Origin: UBA11606 sp964504305
GTDB taxonomy: Bacteria; Actinomycetota; Acidimicrobiia; Acidimicrobiales; Aldehydirespiratoraceae
Reading direction: 5' to 3'
DNA: 64,000 bases
Assembly: GCA_964504305.1 (NCBI GenBank)
Contig: CAZDEB010000007.1
Coordinates: forward strand, 124,001-188,000
The translations under genes and the position numbers were made by a program. Every line of letters starts with the position of its first letter. Positions within the stretch are counted from its first letter, which is position 1. Of this stretch, positions 1 through 8,246 are shown piece by piece. The notes below the pieces were generated by a model. It did no database searches, was not told the origin of the DNA, and saw only the letters and a list, made by a program, of their open reading frames with translations.

Positions 1-2
1 GC

Positions 3-395
3 TACAACATCCACTCTTTGGCGGTCGCCCCCACCGACGACGCGCGGTTCAGCCGCATAACCTTCACGGTCAACGTCGACGAGTCACCCCTCGACCAAGT
101 TGTTAAGCAACTCAACAAGCTGATCAATGTGGTCGAAATTAGCGAGCTCGACCCCGACGAGTCGGTCGAACGAGAACTCATGCTCATCACCGTCAAGGCC
201 GACGAGCGCCGCCAGGAACTGCTCCAGGTCATCGACGACTGGCGCGCCTACGTGCTCAGCGAGAACGAGTCGGCGATGATGATGTCGTTGTCGGCGCGGC
301 CAGCTCGCCTCGACGAATTCGAAGAGAACCTCCGTCCCTTTGGGATCGAGGCCATTCAACGCACCGGCCGGGTTGCTTTGCCGGGGCTCAACTAG
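3..395 (+). CDS. ilvN: Acetolactate synthase small (regulatory) subunit, 5'-truncated
   Basis: The reading frame is open from the window edge and encodes the last 130 residues of the regulatory subunit of acetohydroxyacid synthase, the first enzyme of valine, leucine and isoleucine synthesis. The visible part begins just inside the N-terminal ACT domain (NIHSLAVAPT, then RFSRITFTVN) and continues through the C-terminal domain (RELMLITVKA, then the segment ending in RPFGIEAIQRTGRVAL). Small subunits are usually 160-180 residues, so only the first few dozen are missing. ilvC follows 55 nt downstream, the standard ilvB-ilvN-ilvC order, so ilvB probably lies left of the window. Confidence 0.93.
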   Translation, partial: YNIHSLAVAPTDDARFSRITFTVNVDESPLDQVVKQLNKLINVVEISELDPDESVERELMLITVKADERRQELLQVIDDWRAYVLSENESAMMMSLSARPARLDEFEENLRPFGIEAIQRTGRVALPGLN

Positions 396-450
396 ATCGC
401 CCTTCGGGGACTTAACTCAGCCCTCAGGGGACCAAAGGAAGGGACAGGCC

Positions 451-1485
451 ATGGCCAATATCTATTACGAAAAGGACGTCGATCGCTCGGCGATCGCCAA
501 TCGCAAGGTTGCGATTCTCGGTTACGGATCGCAAGGGCACGCCCACGCGTTGAACCTCAAAGAATCGGGGATCGACGTACGCGTCGGCTTGCGCGACGGT
601 TCGTCGTCGGCGGCAAAGGCCGAGGCCGCGGGCCTGACGGTTCGCTCCATCGCCGACGCATCAGCCGAGGCCGATGTCGTGATGATGCTGATGCCCGACA
701 CCGAGATGGCCGCGATCTACGAGTCCGATGTTGCTCCTAACCTCAGCGACGGCGATGCCTTGTTCTTTGCCCACGGTTTCAACATCCGGTTCGACCTGAT
801 CAGCCCGGCCGAAGGCCTCGATGTGTGCATGGTTGCGCCCAAGGGTCCCGGTCATCTGGTACGTCGCACTTACACCGAAGGCGGCGGTGTGCCGGCGCTT
901 ATTGCCGTCGAACAGGACGCAACCGGTGGGGCCAAGGCGCTGGCGTTGGCCTACGCCGACGCGATCGGTGGTGCTCGTGCGGGTGTGATCGAGACCACGT
1001 TCACCGAAGAAACCGAGACCGATCTGTTCGGTGAGCAAGCGGTGCTCTGTGGCGGAACCACCCGTCTGGTGCAGTCGGGCTTCGAGACTCTCATCGAGGC
1101 TGGTTATCAACCCGAGGTCGCCTATTTCGAATGCCTTCACGAGCTCAAGCTCATAGTCGACTTGATGTACGAAGAGGGCATTGCCGGGATGCGCTACAGC
1201 GTTTCTGACACCGCCGAGTGGGGAGATCTGGTCAGCGGTCCGCGGGTCGTGAACGACGAAACCAAGGCCACCATGAAGCAGATTCTCACCGAAATCCAGG
1301 ACGGCACCTTTGCTACCAATTGGGTCAACGAGAGCCGCACCGGCCGGGCCAATTTCCTTCGCCTCGAACAAGCCGGGCACGATCACCCGATCGAAACAAT
1401 CGGCAAAGAGCTCCGCGCCATGATGCCCTGGATCTCCGCCGGCAAACAATCCGTCACCGAATCCAGCGGCGGCCAAGGGATGTAG
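451..1485 (+). CDS. ilvC: Ketol-acid reductoisomerase (NADP-type), class I
   Basis: This 344-residue protein catalyses the Mg-dependent isomerisation and NADPH reduction of acetolactate or acetohydroxybutyrate in branched-chain amino acid synthesis. The N-terminal Rossmann fingerprint GYGSQGHAHALNLKESG is followed by the conserved Mg-binding and helical part (TEETETDLFGEQAVLCGG, YEEGIAGMRYSVSDTAEWGD). Length matches the short class I family. The start was placed at the ATG at 451 because AAAGGAAGGG lies just upstream and the product then begins MANIYYEKDVD, as in homologues; an in-frame extension to 340 would run through the end of ilvN. It is cotranscribed with ilvN and ends at a strong hairpin. 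Confidence 0.97.
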   Translation: MANIYYEKDVDRSAIANRKVAILGYGSQGHAHALNLKESGIDVRVGLRDGSSSAAKAEAAGLTVRSIADASAEADVVMMLMPDTEMAAIYESDVAPNLSDGDALFFAHGFNIRFDLISPAEGLDVCMVAPKGPGHLVRRTYTEGGGVPALIAVEQDATGGAKALALAYADAIGGARAGVIETTFTEETETDLFGEQAVLCGGTTRLVQSGFETLIEAGYQPEVAYFECLHELKLIVDLMYEEGIAGMRYSVSDTAEWGDLVSGPRVVNDETKATMKQILTEIQDGTFATNWVNESRTGRANFLRLEQAGHDHPIETIGKELRAMMPWISAGKQSVTESSGGQGM

Positions 1486-1488
1486 TTG

Positions 1489-1538
1489 GATTTGTGCACC
1501 GAATCGGGGCCTCTGGCCCCGGATTCGGTGCACAAATC
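1489..1538. terminator. Long bidirectional hairpin between ilvC and the convergent gene
   Basis: A 17-bp perfect arm (1489-1505) is complementary to 1522-1538, and the stem continues as GGGGCC (1506-1511) against GGCCCC (1515-1520) with a single bulged base at 1521 and a 3-nt loop. There is no U-tract, which is common for actinobacterial terminators. The right arm overlaps the stop codon of the convergent minus-strand gene, so one structure can end both transcripts. Confidence 0.75.
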
Positions 1539-1929
1539 ATGGAAATAGAGCGTTGAGGGCGGTCCAGGCCTGCAGGATCGCCGCCACTATCGTTGGTCCT
1601 ATTACGCCAGCCAGTACGGCGTAGGTGCTGTAGCGCACCCACTTGGGTCGGTTGCTGAAGCGACGTCGGTGATACATCGCGTCGAGCGCGTCTACTTCGG
1701 CATTCGAATCGTGATCCCCGGCGAGCAGAATGGTCGCGTCTTCGGCGACTTCGCTTCGCACCACGACCGAAAACACCCTTTCAACAACATGGTGCGGAGC
1801 GACAGACGCCGCCGGGTCGCCCAGCACGACGCCTTCAATCCCGGCGCCGCCGAGCATTGCGACGGCGAGGTCGGCGTCGAATCGAGTGGTGAACTCGGCG
1901 ACTATCGAGTTTCCGGGCAACGGTCGCAT
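1537..1929 (-). CDS. Small membrane-anchored protein with a DUF2007-like N-terminal domain
   Basis: The 130-residue product starts MRPLPGNSIVAEFTTRFDAD and has a short alpha/beta domain in which a protein component is compared across gaps (DADLAVAMLGGAGIEGVVLGD), the pattern of the DUF2007 (putative signal-transducing) family. One hydrophobic segment near the C-terminus (about residues 102-125) would anchor it in the membrane, with the domain in the cytoplasm. It is convergent with ilvC and divergent from the ABC transporter operon. Family assignment is tentative and no function can be given. Confidence 0.7.
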   Translation of the reverse strand: MRPLPGNSIVAEFTTRFDADLAVAMLGGAGIEGVVLGDPAASVAPHHVVERVFSVVVRSEVAEDATILLAGDHDSNAEVDALDAMYHRRRFSNRPKWVRYSTYAVLAGVIGPTIVAAILQAWTALNALFP

Positions 1930-1959
1930 CGAGCCAGTCTGCCCGCCAGCGACGGTTCA

Positions 1960-1975
1960 GAGCACGCGGGTGCTC
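1960..1975. promoter_or_regulatory. Inverted repeat upstream of the ABC exporter -10 box
   Basis: GAGCAC (1960-1965) and GTGCTC (1970-1975) form a perfect 6-bp inverted repeat with a 4-nt spacer, ending 2 nt before a TAGGGT -10 candidate. The placement suits an operator for a dimeric regulator, but this is inferred from position only. Confidence 0.35.
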
Positions 1976-1977
1976 GC

Positions 1978-1983
1978 TAGGGT
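1978..1983 (+). promoter_or_regulatory. -10 box (TAGGGT) of the ABC exporter operon
   Basis: TAGGGT ends 10 nt before the ATG at 1994, so the transcript would be leaderless or carry only a few bases. No Shine-Dalgarno sequence is present, and this supports the ATG at 1994 over upstream in-frame starts. Confidence 0.5.
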
Positions 1984-1993
1984 GCTGCACTGC

Positions 1994-2914
1994 ATGACGA
2001 ACGCCATCGAAGTCCGCGATTTAACCAAGGCCTATGCCCACAATCAAGCCGTGGACGGGCTGACTTTCGACGTCGCTCGCGGCGAGATCTTTGCGATCCT
2101 TGGTCCGAACGGCGCGGGAAAATCTACCGCGGTCGAAATACTCGAAGGCCACCGGACAAGGGACGGTGGTTCGGTATCGGTTCTCGGTGTCGACCCAGCC
2201 ACTGGTGGCCGGGCCTTTCGCGACCGAATCGGCATTGTCTTGCAGGCTGCCGGTATCGACAAGGAGCTCACGGTCGGGGAGGTCCTGGATTTGTACGGCT
2301 CGGCGTACTCCCGGCGTCGACCGGCCGACGAAGTCTTGGCCATGGTCGAGCTAGTCGAAAAGTCTGATGATCGTGTCTCGACCCTCTCGGGCGGTCAACA
2401 GCGACGGGTCGATCTCGCGCTTGGCCTCATTGGTGATCCCGAGCTGATCTTCTTGGACGAACCCACCACCGGCTTCGATCCCGCCGCTCGTCGCCGTAGT
2501 TGGGAACTGATCGAGGCTCTGGCCAGCAAGGGAACCACGGTGGTCCTGACTACGCACTACCTCGAGGAAGCCGAGTACCTGGCCGATCGAGTCGCGGTGA
2601 TGGCCTCCGGCAAGATCGTGGCCAGCGGCACCCCCGACGAGTTGAGAGCAAGCGCCGATGCCGGCACCGTCATTCGGTTTACGTTGCCGGCGGTCGACGC
2701 GGCTCTCGCCGGCCTCCTCGATCCGCTGGTGGGCAATGCCACCGGGCGAGATGGCAAGATCGAGATTGTCACTGCGAAGCCGACCGCCGATCTGGCTCAC
2801 GTTACGGCGTGGGCGGTGAGCCACGGCATCGAACTCGCCGGTCTCTCGGTCGAATCCATGAATCTCGAAGACGTGTACTTGCGATTGGTCGGCGACGAGG
2901 TGGTGTCGTCATGA
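1994..2914 (+). CDS. ABC-2 type exporter, ATP-binding subunit (DrrA-like)
   Basis: This 306-residue ATPase powers an exporter together with the permease encoded immediately downstream. Walker A is GPNGAGKST, the signature is LSGGQQRRVDLA, Walker B is LIFLDEPTTGFDP, and the H-loop region reads TTHYLEEAEYLADRV. The C-terminal region of about 90 residues is the DrrA-type extension. Its stop codon overlaps the permease start by 4 nt (ATGA), indicating translational coupling. The substrate cannot be told from sequence; the family includes drug, lipid and antibiotic exporters. Start chosen because of the adjacent -10 box and because the product then begins MTNAIEVRDLTKAY. Confidence 0.9.
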   Translation: MTNAIEVRDLTKAYAHNQAVDGLTFDVARGEIFAILGPNGAGKSTAVEILEGHRTRDGGSVSVLGVDPATGGRAFRDRIGIVLQAAGIDKELTVGEVLDLYGSAYSRRRPADEVLAMVELVEKSDDRVSTLSGGQQRRVDLALGLIGDPELIFLDEPTTGFDPAARRRSWELIEALASKGTTVVLTTHYLEEAEYLADRVAVMASGKIVASGTPDELRASADAGTVIRFTLPAVDAALAGLLDPLVGNATGRDGKIEIVTAKPTADLAHVTAWAVSHGIELAGLSVESMNLEDVYLRLVGDEVVSS

Positions 2915-3720
2915 ACGATCTTCGGCTGCTCTTCAAAAGTGTGCGGGCTGAGAACCGAATTTTTTGGCGAACGCCGATCGGGGCATTTTTCACCCTCGGG
3001 CTTCCGCTGATCATGTTGGTTTTGTTCGTTGCGATGTTCGGCAACGAAGCGGGCTTCAGCGGGAGCATCACGACCTCGCAGTTCTACGCTCCAGGTCTGG
3101 CGGTGTTTGCCGCCGCATCAGCGACCTACACCAATATCGGAATGTTGCTCACTGTTCGCCGAGATGATGGGATTCTCAAGCGGATGAGAGGAACCCCCAT
3201 CCCGCCCCGCGTGTTCTTGGCTGGCGTCGTGCTATCGGCGGTGTGGATCGCCTTTGTTTCAACGGTGATCATGGTGGGGCTTGGCATCGTGGCTTATGGG
3301 ATCAACATCGAACTCGCCAAGGTGCCGGCGATGCTGCTTTCGTTTGTTATCGGAGCGGTTTGTTTCGCGACGCTTGGCATAACACTTGCCTCGGTGGCGA
3401 AGTCGGCAGCATCAGCGCCAGCGATTGCCAATGCCACGCTGCTGCCGTTGGGGTTCGTGTCGAACGTCTTCGTGAGCTTTGGGCAGGACTCGCCGCGCTG
3501 GCTCGAAGTGGTGGGCGACATTTTTCCCCTCAAACACTTTGCCACCGCGTTCTCGGCATCGATGAATCCGTTTACCCAGACGCCGGCGATCGAGTGGGGG
3601 CATCTCGGTGTGTTGTTGCTTTGGACCGCCGGAGGTGCCCTAGTGGCTTCCCGTAAGTTCACCTGGGAACCGGTCGCGGGCGCCACGCCGCGAGGTCGAC
3701 GAAGTCGACGGTCTCGCTGA
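2911..3720 (+). CDS. ABC-2 type exporter, membrane subunit
   Basis: The 269-residue protein has an N-terminal cytoplasmic stretch (MNDLRLLFKSVRAENRIFWR) and about six hydrophobic segments, the layout of ABC-2 permeases. Recognisable elements are the first membrane segment after FWRTPIGAFF and the loop with RRDDGILKRMRGTPIPPRVF, the typical amphipathic motif after the second segment. It pairs with the ATPase encoded upstream through a 4-nt overlap. The arrangement of one ATPase plus one permease implies a homodimeric permease. Substrate unknown. Confidence 0.88.
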   Translation: MNDLRLLFKSVRAENRIFWRTPIGAFFTLGLPLIMLVLFVAMFGNEAGFSGSITTSQFYAPGLAVFAAASATYTNIGMLLTVRRDDGILKRMRGTPIPPRVFLAGVVLSAVWIAFVSTVIMVGLGIVAYGINIELAKVPAMLLSFVIGAVCFATLGITLASVAKSAASAPAIANATLLPLGFVSNVFVSFGQDSPRWLEVVGDIFPLKHFATAFSASMNPFTQTPAIEWGHLGVLLLWTAGGALVASRKFTWEPVAGATPRGRRSRRSR

Positions 3721-3739
3721 CACCTGTCAATCTGTCGGG

Positions 3740-4876
3740 ATGCTTTCGAAGTTTGACGATTTCCCGATCCATCAGACCCCCGAACCGGTTGCTCATCCGG
3801 GGACCAGCGACAAAGACTTCTACGAGCGCTACTGGTTCAACGGGTATTCAAAGACCGGCGATTTCTTCCTGGGCGTCGGAACCGCGCTTTATCCCCATCT
3901 CGGGTTGCACGACAGCGCCGTTTCGGTTGTTCACGATGGCCGTCAGTATGCGTTTCACGCGTCGGCGGTGAGCACCGACGAACCCACCGATATGCAGATC
4001 GGGCCGTTTTGTCTCGAAATTGTCGAACCGATGAGGTCGTGTCGGGTCACGGTCGTCGACAACGAGACCGATTTCGCTTGTGATCTGCTGTTCGAGGGGC
4101 GCACATCGTGTGTGGAGGAGCCTCGTCATCACTTGGGGCGGGGTCCGCGCAAGATCATGGACACGACCCGTTTCACCCAGCTCGGCCACTGGAGCGGATG
4201 GGTCGAGTTCGGCGGCACTCGAATCGAGCTTCAGCGCGAGAACACGTGGGGAACGAAGGATCGTTCGTGGGGGGTCCGGCCGCTCATAGGCGGCGACAAG
4301 CGGGGTGCGCCGCCCAAGGGCGGTCTGGGCGGCCTGTTCTTTTTGTGGGCGCCGCTGAACTTCGACGACTTCTGCCTGCACTATCAACTGTTTGACGACA
4401 GTCTCGGGCGGCCGCTCTTTCAGGTTGGCGCGAAACTCCCGGTTTATCCGACTCACCACGATCTGCCTGGGGTTGAGGACGATGCAGTGGAACACATGCG
4501 CAATCTCGAACACCAGGTCACGTTCAAGTCGGGCAATCGAATGATCCGCCAAGCCGAAATCGCAATGACCTCGTTGGTCGATGACGCTCGCCACGTTGTT
4601 GAACTGGAGCCACTGTTCGCGTTTCGGATGAAAGGACTCGGCTACTCGCATCCGAAATGGGTGCACGGTCAGTACCACGGCGAGATGGCGGTCGAGCTCG
4701 AAAGTTGGGATCTTGACGACGTTGACGAAACCGCGTACGAAAATCAGCACGTGCAGCACTTCGTGAGGGCTCGCTACGGCCCCCACGAAGGCATTGGCGT
4801 CCTCGAACAGAATATTCTGGGCCCCTACCGTAAATACGGCTTGGAGGGCTTCTTCGATGCTCCTGACTACGACTGA
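3740..4876 (+). CDS. AttH/CrtC-superfamily (lipocalin-like) protein
   Basis: The 378-residue soluble protein begins MLSKFDDFPIHQTPEP and has the features of the large actinobacterial family related to AttH and hydroxyneurosporene synthase: SDKDFYERYWFNGYS near the start, a central FTQLGHWSGWVEFGG followed by the NTWGTKDRSWGVRP motif, and alternating strand-rich regions expected for two lipocalin-like barrels. These proteins are often encoded with lipid- or steroid-type catabolic genes. Here it is followed 8 nt later by an alpha/beta hydrolase and then an Old Yellow Enzyme, so a role in handling a hydrophobic substrate is plausible, but no reaction can be assigned. Confidence 0.7.
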   Translation: MLSKFDDFPIHQTPEPVAHPGTSDKDFYERYWFNGYSKTGDFFLGVGTALYPHLGLHDSAVSVVHDGRQYAFHASAVSTDEPTDMQIGPFCLEIVEPMRSCRVTVVDNETDFACDLLFEGRTSCVEEPRHHLGRGPRKIMDTTRFTQLGHWSGWVEFGGTRIELQRENTWGTKDRSWGVRPLIGGDKRGAPPKGGLGGLFFLWAPLNFDDFCLHYQLFDDSLGRPLFQVGAKLPVYPTHHDLPGVEDDAVEHMRNLEHQVTFKSGNRMIRQAEIAMTSLVDDARHVVELEPLFAFRMKGLGYSHPKWVHGQYHGEMAVELESWDLDDVDETAYENQHVQHFVRARYGPHEGIGVLEQNILGPYRKYGLEGFFDAPDYD

Positions 4877-4884
4877 GGCCGCCG

Positions 4885-5778
4885 ATGACTCCCTATGACG
4901 AGTTCGGCCTGTTTCACGAGAACGCCGCCGAGTACGACCTGACGTTCGACGCACCGCCGCTGGTGCGACGAGAGTCGGTGGCGCTTTCGTCGGGGCTGAG
5001 GTTGAGTGCGTTGGTTTGGGGCGACGGCGATCCTGAGCTCGTCTTGATCCATGGCGGTGCCCAAAACGCCCACACGTGGGACACAGTTGCGATGAGGTTG
5101 GCGCGGCCGCTGGTGGCGATCGATCTGCCGGGCCACGGCCACTCCGATCACCGACCGGCTCACGACTACACGCCGGTGTCGATGGCTGCTGATCTCGCAG
5201 TGGCGATCGAGGCGTTGGCCCCCAACGCCGCGGCGGTGGTCGCCATGTCGCTTGGCGGGATGACGGCGATCTGTTTGGCGGCTGATCATCCCGATCTTGT
5301 GCGTCGACTCGGCGTTGTTGACGTCACGCCCGGAACGGACCATGACAAGGCCGAACCGATCATCGCGTTCGTCGACGGCCCGGAGTATTTCGAGAGCTTT
5401 CAGCAGATCCTCGATCGCACGATCGAGTTCAATCCGGGTCGGTCAGAATCGAGTTTGCGGCGTGGCATTTTGCACAATGCTCACGAACTCGACGATGGTC
5501 GCTGGACATGGCGCTATGACCGGATGCGCGATTGGAAGGTGAGCGGCGAGCATGCTCCGGCTTTCGATGTCTTGTGGGGAAAGGTCGACTTGGTAAACGT
5601 GCCGATCACACTGTGGCAGGGCGGGAAGTGGAGCGTCATCGGCGACGAAGATGTCGACGAGTGGATGCAAAGGCGACCCGACACCGTGCACATTGTTGTG
5701 CCGGGCGCCGGTCATTCGATTCAAGGTGACAAGCCCATGGAGATGGCGTCTCTGATCGAAGACTTGCTGGAACGCTGA
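4885..5778 (+). CDS. Alpha/beta hydrolase
   Basis: This 297-residue hydrolase shows the oxyanion-hole motif LIHGGAQNAHTWD, the nucleophile elbow VVAMSLGGM (Ser in MSLGG, a variant of GxSxG with Ala-Met before Ser), and a C-terminal catalytic His in VPGAGHSIQGDKP. The acid is probably in the segment around VDLVNVPITLWQGGKWSVI. It sits between the AttH-like gene (8-nt gap) and the flavin oxidoreductase (1-nt overlap), so the three form one operon. The substrate is not identifiable; esterase, epoxide hydrolase-like or C-C hydrolase activity are all possible. Confidence 0.87.
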   Translation: MTPYDEFGLFHENAAEYDLTFDAPPLVRRESVALSSGLRLSALVWGDGDPELVLIHGGAQNAHTWDTVAMRLARPLVAIDLPGHGHSDHRPAHDYTPVSMAADLAVAIEALAPNAAAVVAMSLGGMTAICLAADHPDLVRRLGVVDVTPGTDHDKAEPIIAFVDGPEYFESFQQILDRTIEFNPGRSESSLRRGILHNAHELDDGRWTWRYDRMRDWKVSGEHAPAFDVLWGKVDLVNVPITLWQGGKWSVIGDEDVDEWMQRRPDTVHIVVPGAGHSIQGDKPMEMASLIEDLLER

Positions 5779-6848
5779 TGTCGTTTGTGAACCTTATGAC
5801 CCCCGGCCGGTTCGGGGCCATCGATCTTCGTAATCGGGTAGTGATGGCGCCCATGACTCGGTCGCGGGCCAATGCCAATGGCGACCCCAACAAGTTGATG
5901 GTCGAGTATTACCGCCAGCGCGCCGGTGCGGGCTTGATAATCACCGAGGGGGTGTACCCAACCGAGGTCGGCAAGGGGTACTGCCGCACCCCGGGTCTGG
6001 TCGATCGTCATCAAGGCGAGTTGTGGAGCCGCGTCACCGATGCCGTGCATGCTGAGGGTGGTTCGATCGTGATGCAGATGATGCATGTTGGTCGGGTTGC
6101 GCACCCCGACAACAAGGAGCCGGGAGTCGAGACGATCGCTCCCTCCGCCGTTGCCGCGAAATGGAAAATGTTTACCGACACCGATGGCGGGCTGATGCAG
6201 CCTTGCCCGGTTCCGAGGGAACTTGACACCCACGAAATTCCGGGCGTGATCGACGACTTTGCCCGGTGCACGGCCCTGGCCTACGAGGCTGGTTTCGACG
6301 GCGTCGAGCTGCACGGTACAAGCGGCTATCTCCCCGCCCAGTTTCTGTCGACCGGCACCAATCGGCGGATCGACGAATGGGGCGGCAGCCTCGCCAACCG
6401 GCTGCGATTCTTCGTGGAGGTAGCCGCGGCGATGGCCGCGGTGGACGGCGGCCAACGTGTGGGATTTCGAATCTGCCCCGGCAATCCTTACAACGACCTT
6501 CATGACGATGATCCCGAAGAGACGTTCACGGCCCTGTTGGGCGAGCTGAATCCTCTGGGTCTGGCTTACTGCCATGTGCTGCGTATGGCTTCGACTGGGA
6601 TCGATAACGAGGCGTTGGCTCGTCAGGGATTCGACGGCCCGTTGATCATCAACGACAGCTACACACCCCAGGAGGCGCGTCACGCTCTCGAGCAGGGCGT
6701 GGGCGATGCCGTGTCGTTTGGTCGTTTGTACATAACCAATCCCGATCTAGCCGAACGAATCGGCACCGGAACGAATTTGGCCTCGACGGAGGCAGCCCAC
6801 ATCTACGACCCCGGGCCTGAGGGCTACACCGATTTCCCGACCGCTTAG
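5778..6848 (+). CDS. Old Yellow Enzyme family NADH:flavin oxidoreductase
   Basis: The 356-residue FMN-dependent TIM-barrel enzyme reduces activated C=C bonds or nitro groups. Family motifs include RNRVVMAPMTRSRAN near the N-terminus, the central HGTSGYLPAQFL followed by NRRIDEWGGSLANR, and ISFGR-like FMN phosphate binding at VSFGRLYITNPDL. The usual His-x-x-Asn substrate-anchoring pair reads His179-Gly-Thr-Ser182, so Asn is replaced by Ser, which should alter how the substrate carbonyl is held. The start ATG overlaps the upstream stop by 1 nt. The 3' end overlaps the convergent deacetylase by 4 nt. Confidence 0.9.
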   Translation: MSFVNLMTPGRFGAIDLRNRVVMAPMTRSRANANGDPNKLMVEYYRQRAGAGLIITEGVYPTEVGKGYCRTPGLVDRHQGELWSRVTDAVHAEGGSIVMQMMHVGRVAHPDNKEPGVETIAPSAVAAKWKMFTDTDGGLMQPCPVPRELDTHEIPGVIDDFARCTALAYEAGFDGVELHGTSGYLPAQFLSTGTNRRIDEWGGSLANRLRFFVEVAAAMAAVDGGQRVGFRICPGNPYNDLHDDDPEETFTALLGELNPLGLAYCHVLRMASTGIDNEALARQGFDGPLIINDSYTPQEARHALEQGVGDAVSFGRLYITNPDLAERIGTGTNLASTEAAHIYDPGPEGYTDFPTA

Positions 6849-7585
6849 CCGGCCGGGTTCATCAGTTTGAACGCTTCGCCAAACGGGACTCCGGCCCGGC
6901 GGCCGCGATCTTGAGCGTTGGTCCGGATCCGTTGCCCGAAGGCCTCGGCTTGTGAGCCGTCGTCGTTGGCGGCAATAACCATCGTGGTCTCGAACTGGCT
7001 TTCGTGAGCGAGAAGGGCATCGACCTGCCGGGCGACGTGATGGGCCTCGACTGACTCGGTCAGATCTGGTTCTTCGCATTCGAACAGGAGCAGATGATCG
7101 GGGCGGTGGTGAGCCAGCCCATCGTTTATGTGTTCGCGATTGAAGTGAGGATCTCGGGCTGCTACTACACCATCGACGGCTAGCTGGCCGGCGGCGCGAT
7201 GGTCGGGGTGCATTCGCCAACGCCGCCAAGGATCGTGGCCGAGGACGACATCGGGTCGGGTCTGGCGAATGACCCGAGCGACCGCCCCTCGAAGGACAAG
7301 AGCAACGTCGAGTTCTCCGTCGACCTGGTCGAGGAAATGGACTTGAGCCCCGGGATGAATCCGCCTGGCCGCCGCGGTTTGCTCGCGGCGTCGCCTAGAG
7401 ATGAGCTCGGCTTTGTCGGCGTCGACGTCCCACGTTCCTTTTGAACCATCGGTGCATACAAGAAAGTGGATAGCGGCACCGGCATCGGCCCACTTGGCAA
7501 GCGTTGCGCCGCACTCGAATTCGATGTCGTCGGGGTGAGCACCGATGGCCAGCGCGCTCGATGGGGTGGGGATGTTGACTCGCAT
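6845..7585 (-). CDS. PIG-L/LmbE family zinc-dependent N-deacetylase
   Basis: The 246-residue protein has the two zinc motifs of the family: AHPDD (His17, Asp19-Asp20) and HPDH (His126, Asp128, His129). It follows cofC with a 10-nt gap and is probably cotranscribed with it. Family members remove acetyl groups from GlcNAc-type sugars (for example MshB in mycothiol and Mca in conjugate cleavage). It could belong to thiol metabolism, but the neighbourhood contains no other mycothiol gene, so I leave it at family level. Confidence 0.88.
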   Translation of the reverse strand: MRVNIPTPSSALAIGAHPDDIEFECGATLAKWADAGAAIHFLVCTDGSKGTWDVDADKAELISRRRREQTAAARRIHPGAQVHFLDQVDGELDVALVLRGAVARVIRQTRPDVVLGHDPWRRWRMHPDHRAAGQLAVDGVVAARDPHFNREHINDGLAHHRPDHLLLFECEEPDLTESVEAHHVARQVDALLAHESQFETTMVIAANDDGSQAEAFGQRIRTNAQDRGRRAGVPFGEAFKLMNPAG

Positions 7586-7595
7586 CGGCAGGTCC

Positions 7596-8174
7596 TTACC
7601 GGGATAGTTCGACGAGATCGGCTGGATGGTCGACGTCGAGGGCCAGGGTTGGGTCCTCGATTACGGTTACATCAAGTCCCAACCGGGCTGCTTCGGCCCG
7701 GTGGGCCTCGAAGGATCCGGGGCCGTAGCAAAAGTTGAAGTCGACGTGCGCCGGGATCGACACCACATTTGACCCATCGCCGTGACGGTCCGGTGCAATG
7801 GCCAGGCCCGGACCGCGCACAATCCGAAGATCGTTGGCCCGCGGCAGATCGGCGTGAGCGATGATTATGCGTCCTTGGGCGGTGATTTCGCAACGAAGGG
7901 CGTTGACGGCGGCCGATACCGATGGGTTGAGCCCGTTGACGAGAGGGGCAATGACCCCGGCCCTGAGGCCCGCGGCCCATGTTGCTACGGCCGGGTCGTC
8001 GCTCACGACTCTTACGGGCAAATCGTGAGCGGCCCGCACGACCCGCTCGGCCATTGCTCGCGCCAGTCGTTCGCGGTCGGATGCGGCCAGCACTGCGGAC
8101 AGGCGGGACTTGGCATCGGCGAATGATCGAATCGGGATTAGCACGACTGAGTCGAGCAACGAGGCTGGGGTCAC
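7596..8174 (-). CDS. cofC: 2-phospho-L-lactate / phosphoenolpyruvate guanylyltransferase (F420 biosynthesis)
   Basis: The product (192 residues from the GTG at 8174) is a small nucleotidyltransferase that activates phosphoenolpyruvate or 2-phospholactate with GTP for coenzyme F420 assembly; the actinobacterial protein is also called FbiD. Diagnostic features are VVLIPIRSFADAKSRL at the N-terminus, VRVVSDDPAVATWA, the metal-binding IIIAHADLPRANDL, and the late motifs DRHGDGSNVVSIP and LDVDHPADL. An open frame extends further upstream to 8528 but overlaps gpsA, so a start near 8174 is far more likely. The F420 gene implies F420-dependent enzymes elsewhere in the genome. Confidence 0.88.
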   Translation of the reverse strand: MTPASLLDSVVLIPIRSFADAKSRLSAVLAASDRERLARAMAERVVRAAHDLPVRVVSDDPAVATWAAGLRAGVIAPLVNGLNPSVSAAVNALRCEITAQGRIIIAHADLPRANDLRIVRGPGLAIAPDRHGDGSNVVSIPAHVDFNFCYGPGSFEAHRAEAARLGLDVTVIEDPTLALDVDHPADLVELSR

Positions 8175-8234
8175 GGTGTGGTTCGCAAGTTCCGGGTCGC
8201 AAATGTCAAAGCTCGGTGGGTCTTCGACGCAGTC

Positions 8235-8240
8235 TATGGT
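8235..8240 (+). promoter_or_regulatory. -10 box (TATGGT) of gpsA
   Basis: TATGGT ends 6 nt before the ATG at 8247, predicting a leaderless gpsA mRNA; no Shine-Dalgarno sequence fits. Confidence 0.5.
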
Positions 8241-8246
8241 GAGGCC

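Noticed and set aside
6845..7585. Naming the PIG-L deacetylase mshB
   Set aside because: The two zinc motifs define only the superfamily; no other mycothiol gene is adjacent, and cofC is the only operon partner.
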